This document shows positions 1 to 8,640 of a stretch of 64,000 bases of DNA, one piece after another. Every line of letters starts with the position of its first letter. Position 1 is the first letter of the stretch. The position numbers were made by a program, and so were the translations under genes. The notes beneath the pieces are model-generated. The model did no database searches. It was not told where the DNA came from and worked only from the letters and a program-made list of their open reading frames with translations. Source of the DNA: Actinomadura sp. NBRC 104425 (GTDB taxonomy: Bacteria > Actinomycetota > Actinomycetes > Streptosporangiales > Streptosporangiaceae); contig NZ_BSTN01000002.1 in the NCBI RefSeq assembly GCF_030269545.1, forward strand, positions 186,001 to 250,000. Direction: 5' to 3'.

Positions 1-1338
1 ATGGGGCTCGACCCCAACCTCGCGGTGATGATGTCGGGCGTCGCCACCATCCTGTTCCTGCTGATCGTCCAGGGGAGGGTGCCCAGCTACCTGGGCACCA
101 GCGCCTCGTTCGTGGGCGGGGTGTTCGCCATCCGGGCGGGCGCCGACACCGCGCAGAGCGACGCCCGGGTGACCGGCGCGATCCTGGTCGCCGGGGGCGT
201 GCTGGCCGCGTGCGGCGTGCTCATCCACCTGCTCGGCCCGCGGCTCATCCACCGGGTGTTCCCGCCCGTGGTCACCGGCGCGGTGGTCATGCTCATCGGG
301 TTCGGGCTGGCGTTCGTGGTGGCCGACACCTACTGGCCGCAGGACCACTGGGTCGCGCTGACCACCATGGCGTTCGTGTTCCTGGCCATGGTGGTGTTCC
401 GCGGATTCGTCGGCCGCGTCGCCGTGCTGGTCGGCCTGGTCTTCGGGTACGCGCTGTCGTGGGTGCTCGACCGGGTCGCCGGGCCCGTCACGTCCGTGCT
501 GCCCGGGCAGAACCTGCGCGACGCGGCGGGCCGCGCCTGCGCGCCCGAGGGCCCGTACTGCGTGGCGACCGCGTTCCCCCACGACCGGGTGAGCTTCGAC
601 GGCGTCCGGCAGGCCGACTGGTTCGGGCTGCCGCACATGCACGCCCCCGACGTCAAGCTGTCGGCGGTCCTGCTGGTGCTGCCCGCCGTCATCGCGTTGA
701 TCGCCGAGAACACGGGGCATGTCAAGGCCGTGGGGGAGATGACCCGTACCGACCTCGACCCGCTGATCGGCCGGGCGGTGTTCGCCGACGGCGTCGGCAC
801 CATGGTCGCCACCTCGGTGGGCGGCTCGCCGACGACCACCTACGCCGAGAACATCGGCGTCATGGCCGCCACCCGGATCTACTCGACGGCCGCGTACTAC
901 ATCGCGGCGGTCATCGCGATCGCGTTCGGGCTGTGCCCCAAGTTCGGCGCGCTGGTGGCCGCCACGCCCGGCGGCGTGCTCGGCGGCGTCACCGTGATCC
1001 TCTACGGGATGATCGGGCTGCTCGGCGCCAAGATCTGGATCGAGAACCGGGTGGACTTCGCCGACCCGGTGAACATGGTGCCGGTCGGCGCGGGCATCAT
1101 CCTGGCGATCGGCCCCGTGGCACACGAGATCAACGACGACTTCACGCTGGAGGGCATCGCCTTCGGCACCATCGTCGTGCTGGCGGGCCACCACCTGCTG
1201 CGCGCCATCTCCGACCGGCTCGGCGGCCCCGCCGCGGCCCCGGCGGGCGGCGCGCCCGCATCCGGCGCGGCCCCCTGCGCCGGCCCGCCGGCCGGGACGG
1301 CCGAGGCGGCGCCCGCGGGAGGCGACGCCGCGCCGTGA
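1..1338 (+). CDS. UraA-like NCS2 nucleobase permease, 5' end outside window
   Basis: Integral membrane nucleobase:cation symporter of the NCS2 family, expected to import uracil or a related base. The first visible residues align about 40 residues into E. coli UraA, so the true start and first membrane segment lie upstream of the window and the ATG at position 1 is probably internal. Diagnostic stretches are V-P-S-Y-L-G near residue 30, I-A-E-N-T-G-H near 235 and T-T-Y-A-E-N-I-G-V-M near 280; these contain the two glutamates that bind uracil in UraA. The alanine/proline-rich tail after about residue 405 is not typical and runs straight into the hydroxylase remnant. Uracil is the better guess than xanthine, but specificity is not proven. 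Confidence 0.85.
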   Translation: MGLDPNLAVMMSGVATILFLLIVQGRVPSYLGTSASFVGGVFAIRAGADTAQSDARVTGAILVAGGVLAACGVLIHLLGPRLIHRVFPPVVTGAVVMLIGFGLAFVVADTYWPQDHWVALTTMAFVFLAMVVFRGFVGRVAVLVGLVFGYALSWVLDRVAGPVTSVLPGQNLRDAAGRACAPEGPYCVATAFPHDRVSFDGVRQADWFGLPHMHAPDVKLSAVLLVLPAVIALIAENTGHVKAVGEMTRTDLDPLIGRAVFADGVGTMVATSVGGSPTTTYAENIGVMAATRIYSTAAYYIAAVIAIAFGLCPKFGALVAATPGGVLGGVTVILYGMIGLLGAKIWIENRVDFADPVNMVPVGAGIILAIGPVAHEINDDFTLEGIAFGTIVVLAGHHLLRAISDRLGGPAAAPAGGAPASGAAPCAGPPAGTAEAAPAGGDAAP

Positions 1339-2008
1339 AGCCGCCGCCGTCGCGGCCGTCCAGCCGCTGCTGCCCGCCGCGCTGCGGCACGTCGCGCACC
1401 CGGCGATCCGCAACCGCGGCACGGTCGTCGGCAGCCTGGCGCACGCCGACCCGGCCGCCGAACTGCCCGCCGTGCCGGCCGTGCTGGACGGCACGGTCGA
1501 GGCGGTGTCCGCCGCCGGGCGCCGCACCATCCGCGCCGCCGACTTCTTCGCCGGTCCGCTGGGGAGCACCCTGCGCGCAGGGGAACTGGCCGGTTCGGCG
1601 TTCTTCCTCGCGCTGCCGCCCCGCACCGGCGCAGCGTTCGCCGAGACGTCCCGGCGGCACGGCGACTGCGCCCTCGCCGGTGTCGCCGCCGTGGTCGGCC
1701 TGGACGAGGACCTGCGGGTCAGCGCCGCCCGCGCCGGATACCTGGGCGTGGCCGCCGTCCCGCTCGTGCTCGACCTGACCCGCCGGGCCCGGCAGGCGCA
1801 GGCCGGCCGCCCGCCCGGTGACGCCGACTGGTCGGGCGTGGCCGGGTTCGTCCGCGAGCGCCTCGACCCCGACGGCGACATCCACGCCGGCGCCGACTAC
1901 CGGCGGCACCTGGCGGGCGTGCTCACCGAACGCGCGCTGCGCGCTGCCGCGGCCGACGCGCTGGGCCGCGCCCGCACGTCCGCGATCGACGACGAGGCGG
2001 GGTGGTGA
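1337..2008 (+). pseudogene. FAD-binding subunit of a molybdenum hydroxylase, N-terminal half missing
   Basis: The frame overlapping the permease stop reads Q-P-L-L-P-A-A-L-R-H-V, then R-N-R-G-T-V-V-G-S-L-A-H-A-D-P, which is the middle of CoxM/XdhB-type FAD subunits (FAD_binding_5 domain). The C-terminal CO_deh_flav_C-like part follows to the stop at 2006-2008. The N-terminal region of about 85-100 residues that begins the FAD pocket is absent, and the permease abuts the remnant directly, which suggests a deletion ended here. An ATG at 1472 could start a 178-residue product, but it would lack half the fold. The stop overlaps the ATG of the next remnant (TGATG), preserving the usual operon geometry. 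Confidence 0.75.
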
Positions 2009-2193
2009 TGGAGGAGACCCACGACGTCGAGCTGACCGTCAACGGGGTGCACCGCACGGCCCGGGCGCCCGCCCGCCGCCTGCTGTCCGACCTGCTGCGG
2101 CACGACCTCGGCCTGACCGGCACGCACGTCGGCTGCGAGCACGGCGTATGCGGGCGCCGCACGGTGCTGCTGGACGGCGAGCCGGTGCGCTCG
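2008..2193 (+). pseudogene. 2Fe-2S subunit of the same hydroxylase, truncated with cysteine losses
   Basis: The ATG at 2008 starts a CoxS/XdhC-type small iron-sulfur subunit: L-T-V-N-G, R-R-L-L-S-D-L-L-R, then the plant-ferredoxin motif C-E-H-G-V-C-G. In intact members C-G-x-C-T follows; here it is C-G-R-R-T, so the third cluster cysteine is gone, and homology stops at G-E-P-V-R-S before the fourth. The second 2Fe-2S domain of about 80 residues is missing. Family members are about 155-165 residues and only about 62 are recognisable. The reading frame then changes and continues as the Mo-subunit tail. It cannot assemble either cluster. Confidence 0.75.
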
Positions 2194-2294
2194 CCGCCGC
2201 GGTCGAGGACGCCGAGGGCATCCGCGTCCACCGCATGCCGCTGTCCCCCGACGACCTCCACCGCCTGCGCCTGCGCCCCGAGGCCGCCGGACAG
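2193..2294 (+). pseudogene. Extreme C-terminus of the molybdenum subunit
   Basis: In frame 2193 the sequence reads A-V-E-D-A-E-G-I-R-V-H-R-M-P-L-S-P-D-D-L. This resembles the closing segment of xanthine-dehydrogenase large subunits (AV.DALG.RV.E.PLTPERV). Nothing else of the subunit, normally 700-800 residues, is present. A deletion of over 2 kb apparently fused the 2Fe-2S gene to this tail. The assignment rests on a short stretch but is supported by the gene order FAD, 2Fe-2S, Mo found in intact clusters. Confidence 0.5.
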
Positions 2295-2302
2295 ACCGCG
2301 GC

Positions 2303-3190
2303 TCACTGCCGCTCGGGCGACTGCTCGGGCGATGCGGAGGCGTCCGGGGCGTTGCCGCCCAGCGAGCGCGGCAGGTAGTTCTCCACGGCGGCGGGGCGGT
2401 AGCCCTGCTGCCGGATCCAGCCGAGGATCGTCTCGAACTGCTTGGCCAGGCCCTTGCGGTAGTGCATGAGGATGATGTCGCCCGGCTTGAAGCCCTTGCC
2501 GCCGTCGGCGCGGGCGAACCCGTCGTAGCCGACACCGGGGCCGGTGGTGCCGTTGTAGTACTCGGCCGACCACAGCAGCAGCGCCTTGATGCCGCACTGT
2601 TTGGCGACCTCGCGCGTGGTCTTGTTGTAGCTGCCGAACGGCGGGCGGAAGATCTCCGGCCGGCGGCCGTACTGCCGGGCGATGGTCTGGGACGCCTCGC
2701 AGATCTCCCTGCGCTGCGCCTCGGGGCCGAGCGTGCGCATGTCGGGGTGGGAGATGGTGTGGTTCTCCATCCGCGACCCGGCGTTGCGCAGCGCCCAGAA
2801 GTACTGGCCGTGCCCGTCGACGTACCGGGTGGTCAGGAACGTCATGATCGGCACCTTGCGGGTGCGCACCAGCCGGACGAACTCCGCGTCGTACTCGTAG
2901 CCGTCGTCGATGGTGAGGAAGACCACCTTGTCGTTGGTGGTGATGTGGTCGATGACGGGCGGCAGTCCGTCGGGGGCCGGCTGCGGCGGCGTCCACGACC
3001 CTGGCCGGGGGGCGGGCCACTGCTGGTCGGCCACCACGGCGGCGAGCTGGTTGCGCATGGACGGGCCTGGGTCGCCGCCCGCCGCGGCGCGCACCGTCGG
3101 CCACGTCCCCGCGGCCACGCCAAGCACACCGGCCGCCACCGTGGCGGCCACGGGCAGTTTCCCTCGCATCAGGCGCGTTCTCCCGTTCAC
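2303..3190 (-). CDS. Secreted or membrane-anchored polysaccharide deacetylase
   Basis: NodB-homology (CE4) deacetylase of 295 residues, expected to remove acetyl groups from a cell-wall or extracellular polysaccharide. An N-terminal hydrophobic segment (about residues 12-30) serves as signal or anchor. Catalytic motifs are visible: T-I-D-D-G at 93-97 (base and metal Asp), E-N-H-T-I-S-H-P with His144 and His148 as metal ligands, and R-P-P-F-G at 182-186. The last motif is I-L-M-H-Y where many members have L-L-H-D. Start is GTG at 3190; an in-frame ATG seven codons on would also keep the hydrophobic segment. The gene lies on the opposite strand between two remnants of the hydroxylase/CoxG cluster, so it may have come in when the cluster broke. 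Confidence 0.85.
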   Translation of the reverse strand: MNGRTRLMRGKLPVAATVAAGVLGVAAGTWPTVRAAAGGDPGPSMRNQLAAVVADQQWPAPRPGSWTPPQPAPDGLPPVIDHITTNDKVVFLTIDDGYEYDAEFVRLVRTRKVPIMTFLTTRYVDGHGQYFWALRNAGSRMENHTISHPDMRTLGPEAQRREICEASQTIARQYGRRPEIFRPPFGSYNKTTREVAKQCGIKALLLWSAEYYNGTTGPGVGYDGFARADGGKGFKPGDIILMHYRKGLAKQFETILGWIRQQGYRPAAVENYLPRSLGGNAPDASASPEQSPERQ

Positions 3191-3415
3191 CTCGGGCCGA
3201 CGTCGAAGTGTGTCGCGCGACGATCGGCGATCATCGCTTGGGTGGACGCTTGGACACCCGTTGAGGTTCGCGTTCCCCGCGGGGGAGCCGAGTCACACGA
3301 CGGCACACATATGATCATGCCCTGTTCACGCGCGGGCCGATTCTGCCCAAACAGCCGCGCCCGCTCGGCAGGAGTTGCCGTTCGGCCGGGCGCGGGCCTT
3401 CCTTAGGGTCGGTTC

Positions 3416-3807
3416 ATGAAGGTGATGGGGACCGCTCGGGGCGCCGCTGCCGCGCGTCTGGGAGGCGCTGCGGGCTCCGCAGGTGCCGGCCCGCACCATC
3501 CCGGGCTGCCGCTCGCTGGAGGCGGCCGGCGAGGACGTCTACGCGATGACCGTCTCGGCCGGCGTCGCCTCTGTCCGGGGCACCTATGCCGGCCGGGTGG
3601 AGCTGACCGATCCCGACCCGCCCCGGGCGTTCACGCCGCGGGCGCGCGGGCATGCGCCAGCGGCGGGCCCGGTGCCCCAACCGGTGCCTCAGCCGGTGGC
3701 GCCGGGGCCGATGCTCGCGGCGTTTCTGGCGGGCGGCGCGGTCGCCCTGGCCGGTGTCGCGGCCGGACTAGCGGCGGCCCGCCGGGGCGCGCCGCCGCCG
3801 CGCCGGG
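3416..3807 (+). pseudogene. CoxG-like SRPBCC protein, frameshifted and internally deleted
   Basis: ATG 3416 begins M-K-V-M-G-T-A as CoxG proteins do. One extra base near 3437 moves the family sequence into the next frame: R-V-W-E-A-L-R, A-R-T-I-P-G-C-R-S-L-E-A-A-G, A-M-T-V-S-A-G-V-A-S-V, then E-L-T-D-P-D-P-P-R-A-F. About 80-90 residues of the SRPBCC fold are then missing, and the sequence jumps to a proline/glutamine linker and the C-terminal membrane helix (P-M-L-A-A-F-L-A-G-G-A-V-A-L). No proper stop remains before the FKBP gene on the other strand. CoxG genes usually sit in CO-dehydrogenase/xanthine-dehydrogenase-type clusters, matching the remnants at 1.3-2.3 kb. Confidence 0.75.
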
Positions 3808-4182
3808 TTACTTCACGTCGACCAGGTCGACCACGAAGATCAGGGTCTCGCCGGGCTTGATCGCCGGGCTGGGGCTGTGGCTGCCGTAGGCCAGGTGCGG
3901 CGGGATCACCAGCTTGCGGCGCCCGCCGACCCGCATGCCCTGGATGCCCATGTCCCAGCCCTTGATGACGCGGCCGGTGCCGAGGGTGAAGTCGAGGGTC
4001 TCCCCGCGGTTCCAGGACGCGTCGAACTCCTCGCCGGTGGAGAACGCGACGCCGACGTAGTGCATCGACACCTGCGAGCCCTTGACGGCCTCCGGGCCGT
4101 CCCCGACCACGATGTCGGTGATGTCGAGGAACGCGGGCGGCTCGCCCTCGGGGAAGTCGATCTCGGGCCGTTCCAGGGCCAT
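3808..4182 (-). CDS. FKBP-type peptidyl-prolyl cis-trans isomerase
   Basis: Cytoplasmic single-domain FKBP of 124 residues, catalysing prolyl isomerisation during folding. It carries Y-V-G, S-W near the active-site loop, V-I-K-G-W-D-M-G-I-Q-G-M-R-V-G-G and the closing L-I-F-V-V-D-L, all FKBP signatures. The start ATG at 4182 gives M-A-L-E-R-P-E-I-D-F-P; there is no signal peptide. The domain fills the protein, as in other actinobacterial housekeeping FKBPs. Its 3' end meets the CoxG remnant. The upstream spacer to 4514 is shared with the divergent matB-like gene and I see no clear promoter in it. Confidence 0.92.
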   Translation of the reverse strand: MALERPEIDFPEGEPPAFLDITDIVVGDGPEAVKGSQVSMHYVGVAFSTGEEFDASWNRGETLDFTLGTGRVIKGWDMGIQGMRVGGRRKLVIPPHLAYGSHSPSPAIKPGETLIFVVDLVDVK

Positions 4183-4513
4183 GCAGGGCTCCAGGGGTGT
4201 CGTCGGAAGCGCACGCGGGGACCGCTTGCGCCCCCGTGCTCGGTCGCCGTTCAGCGTAGCGGGGTGCGCCCACCCGCCCGAACACCGCGCGGCAAGGTCG
4301 CCGAAGATCGGGCGTTCCCATTGGCAGTTTCCGACGTCTCGGCGCCGCGGCCGAGGCGCTGCGGGCGCGGCCCGCGCACCGGGCGCGGACCCGCGCCGTT
4401 CTTCGACCGCGGCCCCGGCTTCCCCCGGCTGTCGGGCGGCCGCCCCACGCCGGCGTCGATCTTCCCGACGGGCATACTGCCTGAGACGCATCCGACGGAC
4501 CGAAGGGGGAGCG

Positions 4514-5968
4514 ATGGACCTGCTCGGCGACCCGGCGGGGCACGCGGGGGACGCGCCCGACGCGGTCCGGGTGGACGGCCGGAGCCTGTCCCGGGCCGAG
4601 CTGTTCGCCCGCGCGGCGGCGGTGGCGGCCGAGATCGGCGGCGCCGAGGCCGTCGCGGTGCACGCCACCGCCACCGTCGAGACCGTCGTCGCCGTGGTCG
4701 GCGGGATCCTGGCGGGCGTGCCCGTCGTGCCGCTGCCGCCCGACTCGGGCCCGGCCGAACGCGACCACATCCTCGGCGACTCGGGGGCGCGGCTGCTGCT
4801 GGCCGCCCGCGGCGCCTGGGACCCGGCCGCCGGCGGCCCGCCCCTCGTCCCCGTGGACGACCTGCCGTCCGCGTCGTCCGCGCCGGCGCCGCAGCCGCCG
4901 CCCGGCGACGCGACCGCGCTCATCCTCTACACCAGCGGCACCACCGGCGCGCCCAAGGGCGTGCTGATCTCCCGGGCCGCGATCGCCGCCGGACTGGACG
5001 CGCTGGCCGAGGCGTGGGACTGGACGGCCGGCGACGTGCTCGTCCACGGCCTTCCCCTGTTCCACGTGCACGGCCTGATCCTCGGCGTGCTGGGCGCGCT
5101 GCGGACCGGGTCGCCGCTGGTGCACACGGGCCGCCCCCGCCCCGCCGCCTACGCCGCCGCGGCCGAACGGCACGGCGGGTCGCTGTTCTTCGGGGTCCCC
5201 ACGGTGTGGTCGCGGGTGTGCGACGACCCGGCGTCCGCCCGCGCCCTGCGCGGCGCGCGGCTGCTGGTGTCGGGCAGCGCCGCGCTGCCGGTGCCGGTGT
5301 TCGACCGGCTGGCCGAGCTGACCGGGCACCGGCCGGTCGAGCGGTACGGCATGACCGAGACGCTCATCACGGTCTCCGCCCGCGCCGGCGGCGACCGGCG
5401 TCCCGGCCACGTCGGCACCCCGCTGCCGGGCGTGCGGACGCGGCTGGCGGCCGAGGACGGGTCCCCCGTCCCCTGCGACGGGGAGACGCCCGGGGAACTG
5501 CAGGTGCGGGCGCCCATGCTGTTCAGCGGCTACCTGGGCCGCCCCGAGGCCACGGCCGCCGCGTACACGCCCGACGGCTGGTTCCGCACCGGCGACATCG
5601 CCGCGATCGGACCGGACGGCTGGCACCGCATCGTCGGCCGGGCGTCCACCGACCTGATCAAGAGCGGCGGGTACCGGATCGGCGCGGGCGAGGTGGAGAA
5701 CGCGCTGCTGGCGCATCCGGCGGTGCGGGAGGCGGCGGTGGTCGGCACCCCGCACGCCGACCTCGGCGAGCAGGTCACCGCCTACGTCGTCGCCGACGGC
5801 GCGACCGGCCCGGAGCTGATCGACTTCGTGGCCGAGCGGCTGTCGGCGCACAAGCGGCCCCGCGTCGTGCACCTGGTCGGGTCGCTGCCGCGCAACGCCA
5901 TGGGCAAGGTCGTCAAGACCCGCCTGGCCGAGATGTCCACGAAGACGGCTTCCACGGAGAAGGCGTGA
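4514..5968 (+). CDS. matB: MatB-like malonyl-CoA synthetase (acyl-AMP ligase family)
   Basis: ANL-superfamily ligase of 484 residues that activates a small carboxylate with ATP and CoA. The P-loop L-Y-T-S-G-T-T-G-A-P-K-G lies at 139-149, E-R-Y-G-M-T-E-T at 276-283, W-F-R-T-G-D at 356-361, and the adenylation lysine is Lys465 in N-A-M-G-K-V. Similarity to Streptomyces coelicolor MatB runs throughout (P-L-F-H-V-H-G-L, L-L-V-S-G-S-A-A-L-P-V, D-L-I-K-S-G-G-Y), so malonate or methylmalonate is the expected substrate; other small acids remain possible. RBS-like GGGGGA precedes ATG 4514. Its stop overlaps the GTG of the cytosine deaminase gene by 4 nt, so the two are co-translated. Confidence 0.85.
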   Translation: MDLLGDPAGHAGDAPDAVRVDGRSLSRAELFARAAAVAAEIGGAEAVAVHATATVETVVAVVGGILAGVPVVPLPPDSGPAERDHILGDSGARLLLAARGAWDPAAGGPPLVPVDDLPSASSAPAPQPPPGDATALILYTSGTTGAPKGVLISRAAIAAGLDALAEAWDWTAGDVLVHGLPLFHVHGLILGVLGALRTGSPLVHTGRPRPAAYAAAAERHGGSLFFGVPTVWSRVCDDPASARALRGARLLVSGSAALPVPVFDRLAELTGHRPVERYGMTETLITVSARAGGDRRPGHVGTPLPGVRTRLAAEDGSPVPCDGETPGELQVRAPMLFSGYLGRPEATAAAYTPDGWFRTGDIAAIGPDGWHRIVGRASTDLIKSGGYRIGAGEVENALLAHPAVREAAVVGTPHADLGEQVTAYVVADGATGPELIDFVAERLSAHKRPRVVHLVGSLPRNAMGKVVKTRLAEMSTKTASTEKA

Positions 5969-7248
5969 AACTGCTGTGCAACGCCCGCCTGCACGGGCGC
6001 GAGGGCGCCTTCGACATCGAGATCGACGGCGACCGGTTCGGCCGCGTCCTGCCCGCCGGGCAGGGCTCGGGCGAGGAGTGGATCGACGCCGCGGGCGGCC
6101 TGGTCTCGCCGCCGTTCGTCGAACCCCACGTCCACCTCGACACCACCCTCACCGCCGGGGAGCCGCGCTGGAACGCCTCCGGCTCGCTGTGGGAGGGCAT
6201 CGCGGTGTGGAGCGAGCGCAAGCGCGCCCTCACCCGCGACGACGTGGTCTCGCGCGCCACCGAGGTGCTGCGCTGGTACGCGGCCAACGGCGTGCTGCAC
6301 GTGCGCAGCCACGTCGACGTCACCGACCCCGGGCTGGTCGCCCTGGACGCGATGCTGGAGGTCCGCGACCGCGTCCGCGACGTGGTGGACCTGCAGCTCG
6401 TCGCGTTCCCGCAGGAGGGGATCCGCTCGTTCGACGGCGGCGCCGACCTGCTGGCGGAGGCGGCCCGGCGCGGCGTGGACGCGGTCGGCGCGATCCCGCA
6501 CTTCGAGGACACCCGCGAGGACGGGGTGCGCTCCCTGGAGACCGCCTTCGAGATCGCCGCCGAGCACGGGCTGATGCTGGACGCGCACTGCGACGAGATC
6601 GACGACGAGCAGTCGCGGTTCGTGGAGGTGCTGGCGACCCTCGCCCGCCGCACCGGCCTGCGCGGCCGCGCCACCGCCTCGCACACCACCGCGATGGGCT
6701 CCTACAACGGCGCCTACTCCTACAAGCTGCAGCGCATCCTGGCCCGCGCGGGCGTCAACCTGGTGTCCAACCCGCTGGCGAACCTGTGCCTGCAGGGACG
6801 GTTCGACGGCTATCCCAAACGCCGCGGCCTCACCCAGGTCAAGGAGATGCTCGGCGCCGGGGTGAACGTGGCGTTCGGCCACGACGACGTGATGGACCCC
6901 TGGTTCCCGCTCGGCACCGCCTCGCTGCTGCAGGTCGCCCTCGTCGGCGTCGCCGCCGCGCAGCTCACCGGCCCCGCCGAGATCGACGAGGCGTTCGCCA
7001 TGGTCACCGAACGCGCCGCCCGGGTGCTGGGCCTCGGCGACCGCTACGGCGTCGCCGAGGGCCGTCCGGCCAGCTTCGTCGTGCTGCCCGCCGCGTCCCG
7101 CTTCGACGCGGTCCGCCGCCAGACCCGGCCCACCCACGTGGTGTCCCGCGGCCGGCTGATCGCCGAGACGCCCGCCACGCCCACCCGCCTCACCTGGCCC
7201 GGGGAGGAGCCCCGCGACATCGACTTCGTCCGCGACCGCGACCGGTGA
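5965..7248 (+). CDS. codA: Cytosine deaminase
   Basis: Amidohydrolase of 427 residues closely matching E. coli CodA, which deaminates cytosine to uracil (and isoguanine in some members). Metal ligands and catalytic residues are present: H-V-H-L-D with His55/His57, D-A-H-C-D-E with His208 and Glu211, A-S-H-T-T with His240, and F-G-H-D-D-V with Asp307. The stretches E-I-D-D-E-Q-S-R-F-V-E and Y-P-K-R-R-G-L-T are CodA hallmarks. Start GTG 5965 overlaps the previous stop (GTGA). With the uracil permease upstream it could feed uracil into salvage or degradation; coupling to a malonate-activating enzyme suggests degradation. Confidence 0.92.
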   Translation: MKLLCNARLHGREGAFDIEIDGDRFGRVLPAGQGSGEEWIDAAGGLVSPPFVEPHVHLDTTLTAGEPRWNASGSLWEGIAVWSERKRALTRDDVVSRATEVLRWYAANGVLHVRSHVDVTDPGLVALDAMLEVRDRVRDVVDLQLVAFPQEGIRSFDGGADLLAEAARRGVDAVGAIPHFEDTREDGVRSLETAFEIAAEHGLMLDAHCDEIDDEQSRFVEVLATLARRTGLRGRATASHTTAMGSYNGAYSYKLQRILARAGVNLVSNPLANLCLQGRFDGYPKRRGLTQVKEMLGAGVNVAFGHDDVMDPWFPLGTASLLQVALVGVAAAQLTGPAEIDEAFAMVTERAARVLGLGDRYGVAEGRPASFVVLPAASRFDAVRRQTRPTHVVSRGRLIAETPATPTRLTWPGEEPRDIDFVRDRDR

Positions 7249-7370
7249 CGGGCCACCCGGGGAGGTGGGGCTGTCCCCACTGCCGACTGGCGTGGCCGCA
7301 CCACTGACCTGAGGCACCCGGACGGGTTGACTGGAGCGCAGTGATGCCGCCCCCCCGTCCGGAGGAACCG

Positions 7371-8432
7371 ATGAACGTCCGCGCCCACCCTGTCCTGCGC
7401 CGTGCCGGCCAGCACCGGCGGGCGATCGGCTGGGGGCTGGCCGCGGCGGTGCTCGCGGCGGGCGCCTGGGCGACGGCGACCAGCGGTGAGGCGGCCGCGA
7501 CGGTGTCGGGGGCGCTGCGGGGGATCGCGGACGCGCACCGGGGCCTGGTGCCCGTGCTGGCCCTCCTGGTCGTCGTGCACTTCTGGTTCTCGGCCGTGGC
7601 GCTGCGGTATGCGGCGGGGGTGCGGCTGCCGCTGCTGCACGCGACCATGGCGCAGTTCACCGGGGCGACGGCGAACCGGCTGACCGGGGGCGGGCTCGGC
7701 AGCGTGGCGGTCAACGCCCGGTACCTGACCGGACGCGGCGTCCCGGCCGGGCGCGCGGTGGCGGTGGCGGGCGTCCTGCAGGTCGGCGGCGCGGTCGCCG
7801 ACCTGCTGCTGTTCGCGATGGTGCTGCCGTTCGCGCTGACGGCCGGCGACGGCGCCCTGCCGGCGCGGCTGGGGGAGCGCCTCGACAGGCTCGGCGGGCC
7901 CCTGCTGGCCGTGCTCGCCGCGGCGGCGCCCCTCGGCGGCGTCGCGGCGTGGCTGCTGCGGGACCGGCTGCGCGGGCCGGCCGAGGCGTGCGCGCGGCTG
8001 GCGCGGCGGCCCGGCGACCTGGCCGCCATGCTGGCGGCGTCGGCGGCGACGACGCTGGTCATGGCCGTGGCGTTCGCGCTGAGCGTGCTGGCCGTCCCCG
8101 GCGCGGACGTGCCGCCGGGGCGGTTCGGCACGCTGATCGCCGTCTACATGGTCGGCGCGGCGGTCGGCGGCGTCGTCCCGGGGCCGGGCGGCCTGGGCTC
8201 GACCGAGGCGGTGCTGGTCGCCCTGCTGGCCGCCGCGGGCGTCCCGGCGGCCCCCGCGCTGTCGGGTGTGCTGATCTTCCGGGCCGTGACGCACTGGGCG
8301 CCCGTGCCGATCGGGCTGCTGACCGCCGGGACGGTGCGCGGCCGCAAGGCCGCCCACTGCAAGGACGCCGCCCCCGTCGCGCTGCCCGCCCCGCCTCCCC
8401 GGGACGTCCGCGTGCCCGTACGGGCGGCCTGA
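7371..8432 (+). CDS. UPF0104/flippase-like integral membrane protein
   Basis: Polytopic membrane protein of 353 residues with about seven hydrophobic segments. It resembles the lysylphosphatidylglycerol-synthase transmembrane (UPF0104, AglD-like) family. The diagnostic G-P-G-G-L-G-S-T-E-A-V-L-V-A-L-L lies near residue 272, and T-G-G-G-L-G-S-V near 104. Members are proposed to handle lipids or lipid-linked intermediates; no catalytic MprF domain is attached. Start ATG 7371 is chosen because GGAGG sits 5-9 nt before it; in-frame GTG 7341 and ATG 7344 lack one. The C-terminus after the last helix is basic and proline-rich. Function is unassigned. Confidence 0.75.
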   Translation: MNVRAHPVLRRAGQHRRAIGWGLAAAVLAAGAWATATSGEAAATVSGALRGIADAHRGLVPVLALLVVVHFWFSAVALRYAAGVRLPLLHATMAQFTGATANRLTGGGLGSVAVNARYLTGRGVPAGRAVAVAGVLQVGGAVADLLLFAMVLPFALTAGDGALPARLGERLDRLGGPLLAVLAAAAPLGGVAAWLLRDRLRGPAEACARLARRPGDLAAMLAASAATTLVMAVAFALSVLAVPGADVPPGRFGTLIAVYMVGAAVGGVVPGPGGLGSTEAVLVALLAAAGVPAAPALSGVLIFRAVTHWAPVPIGLLTAGTVRGRKAAHCKDAAPVALPAPPPRDVRVPVRAA

Positions 8433-8640
8433 GCGGCGTCCGTACGAGGTGGGGCCGAAACGTCGCCATGCCCGTCCGACGGCGCGCTTTCACGCAGTCA
8501 GACAGCGGGGAACACGCCTGACAGAGGGCATGCACGGGATGGGCTCCGACGCCACGGCGGCGGACACTGCCGCGCTCGACGCAGGCGCCCCGGCCCGGCC
8601 GAGGGCACGCCCGCGCCCGGGACCCGCGATGATGGTGCAC

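Noticed and set aside
3877..7248. A 1,123-codon open frame on the plus strand
   Set aside because: Its first part is an out-of-frame shadow of the FKBP and matB genes with Arg/Pro/Gly-rich nonsense; only the end, in frame with codA, is real.
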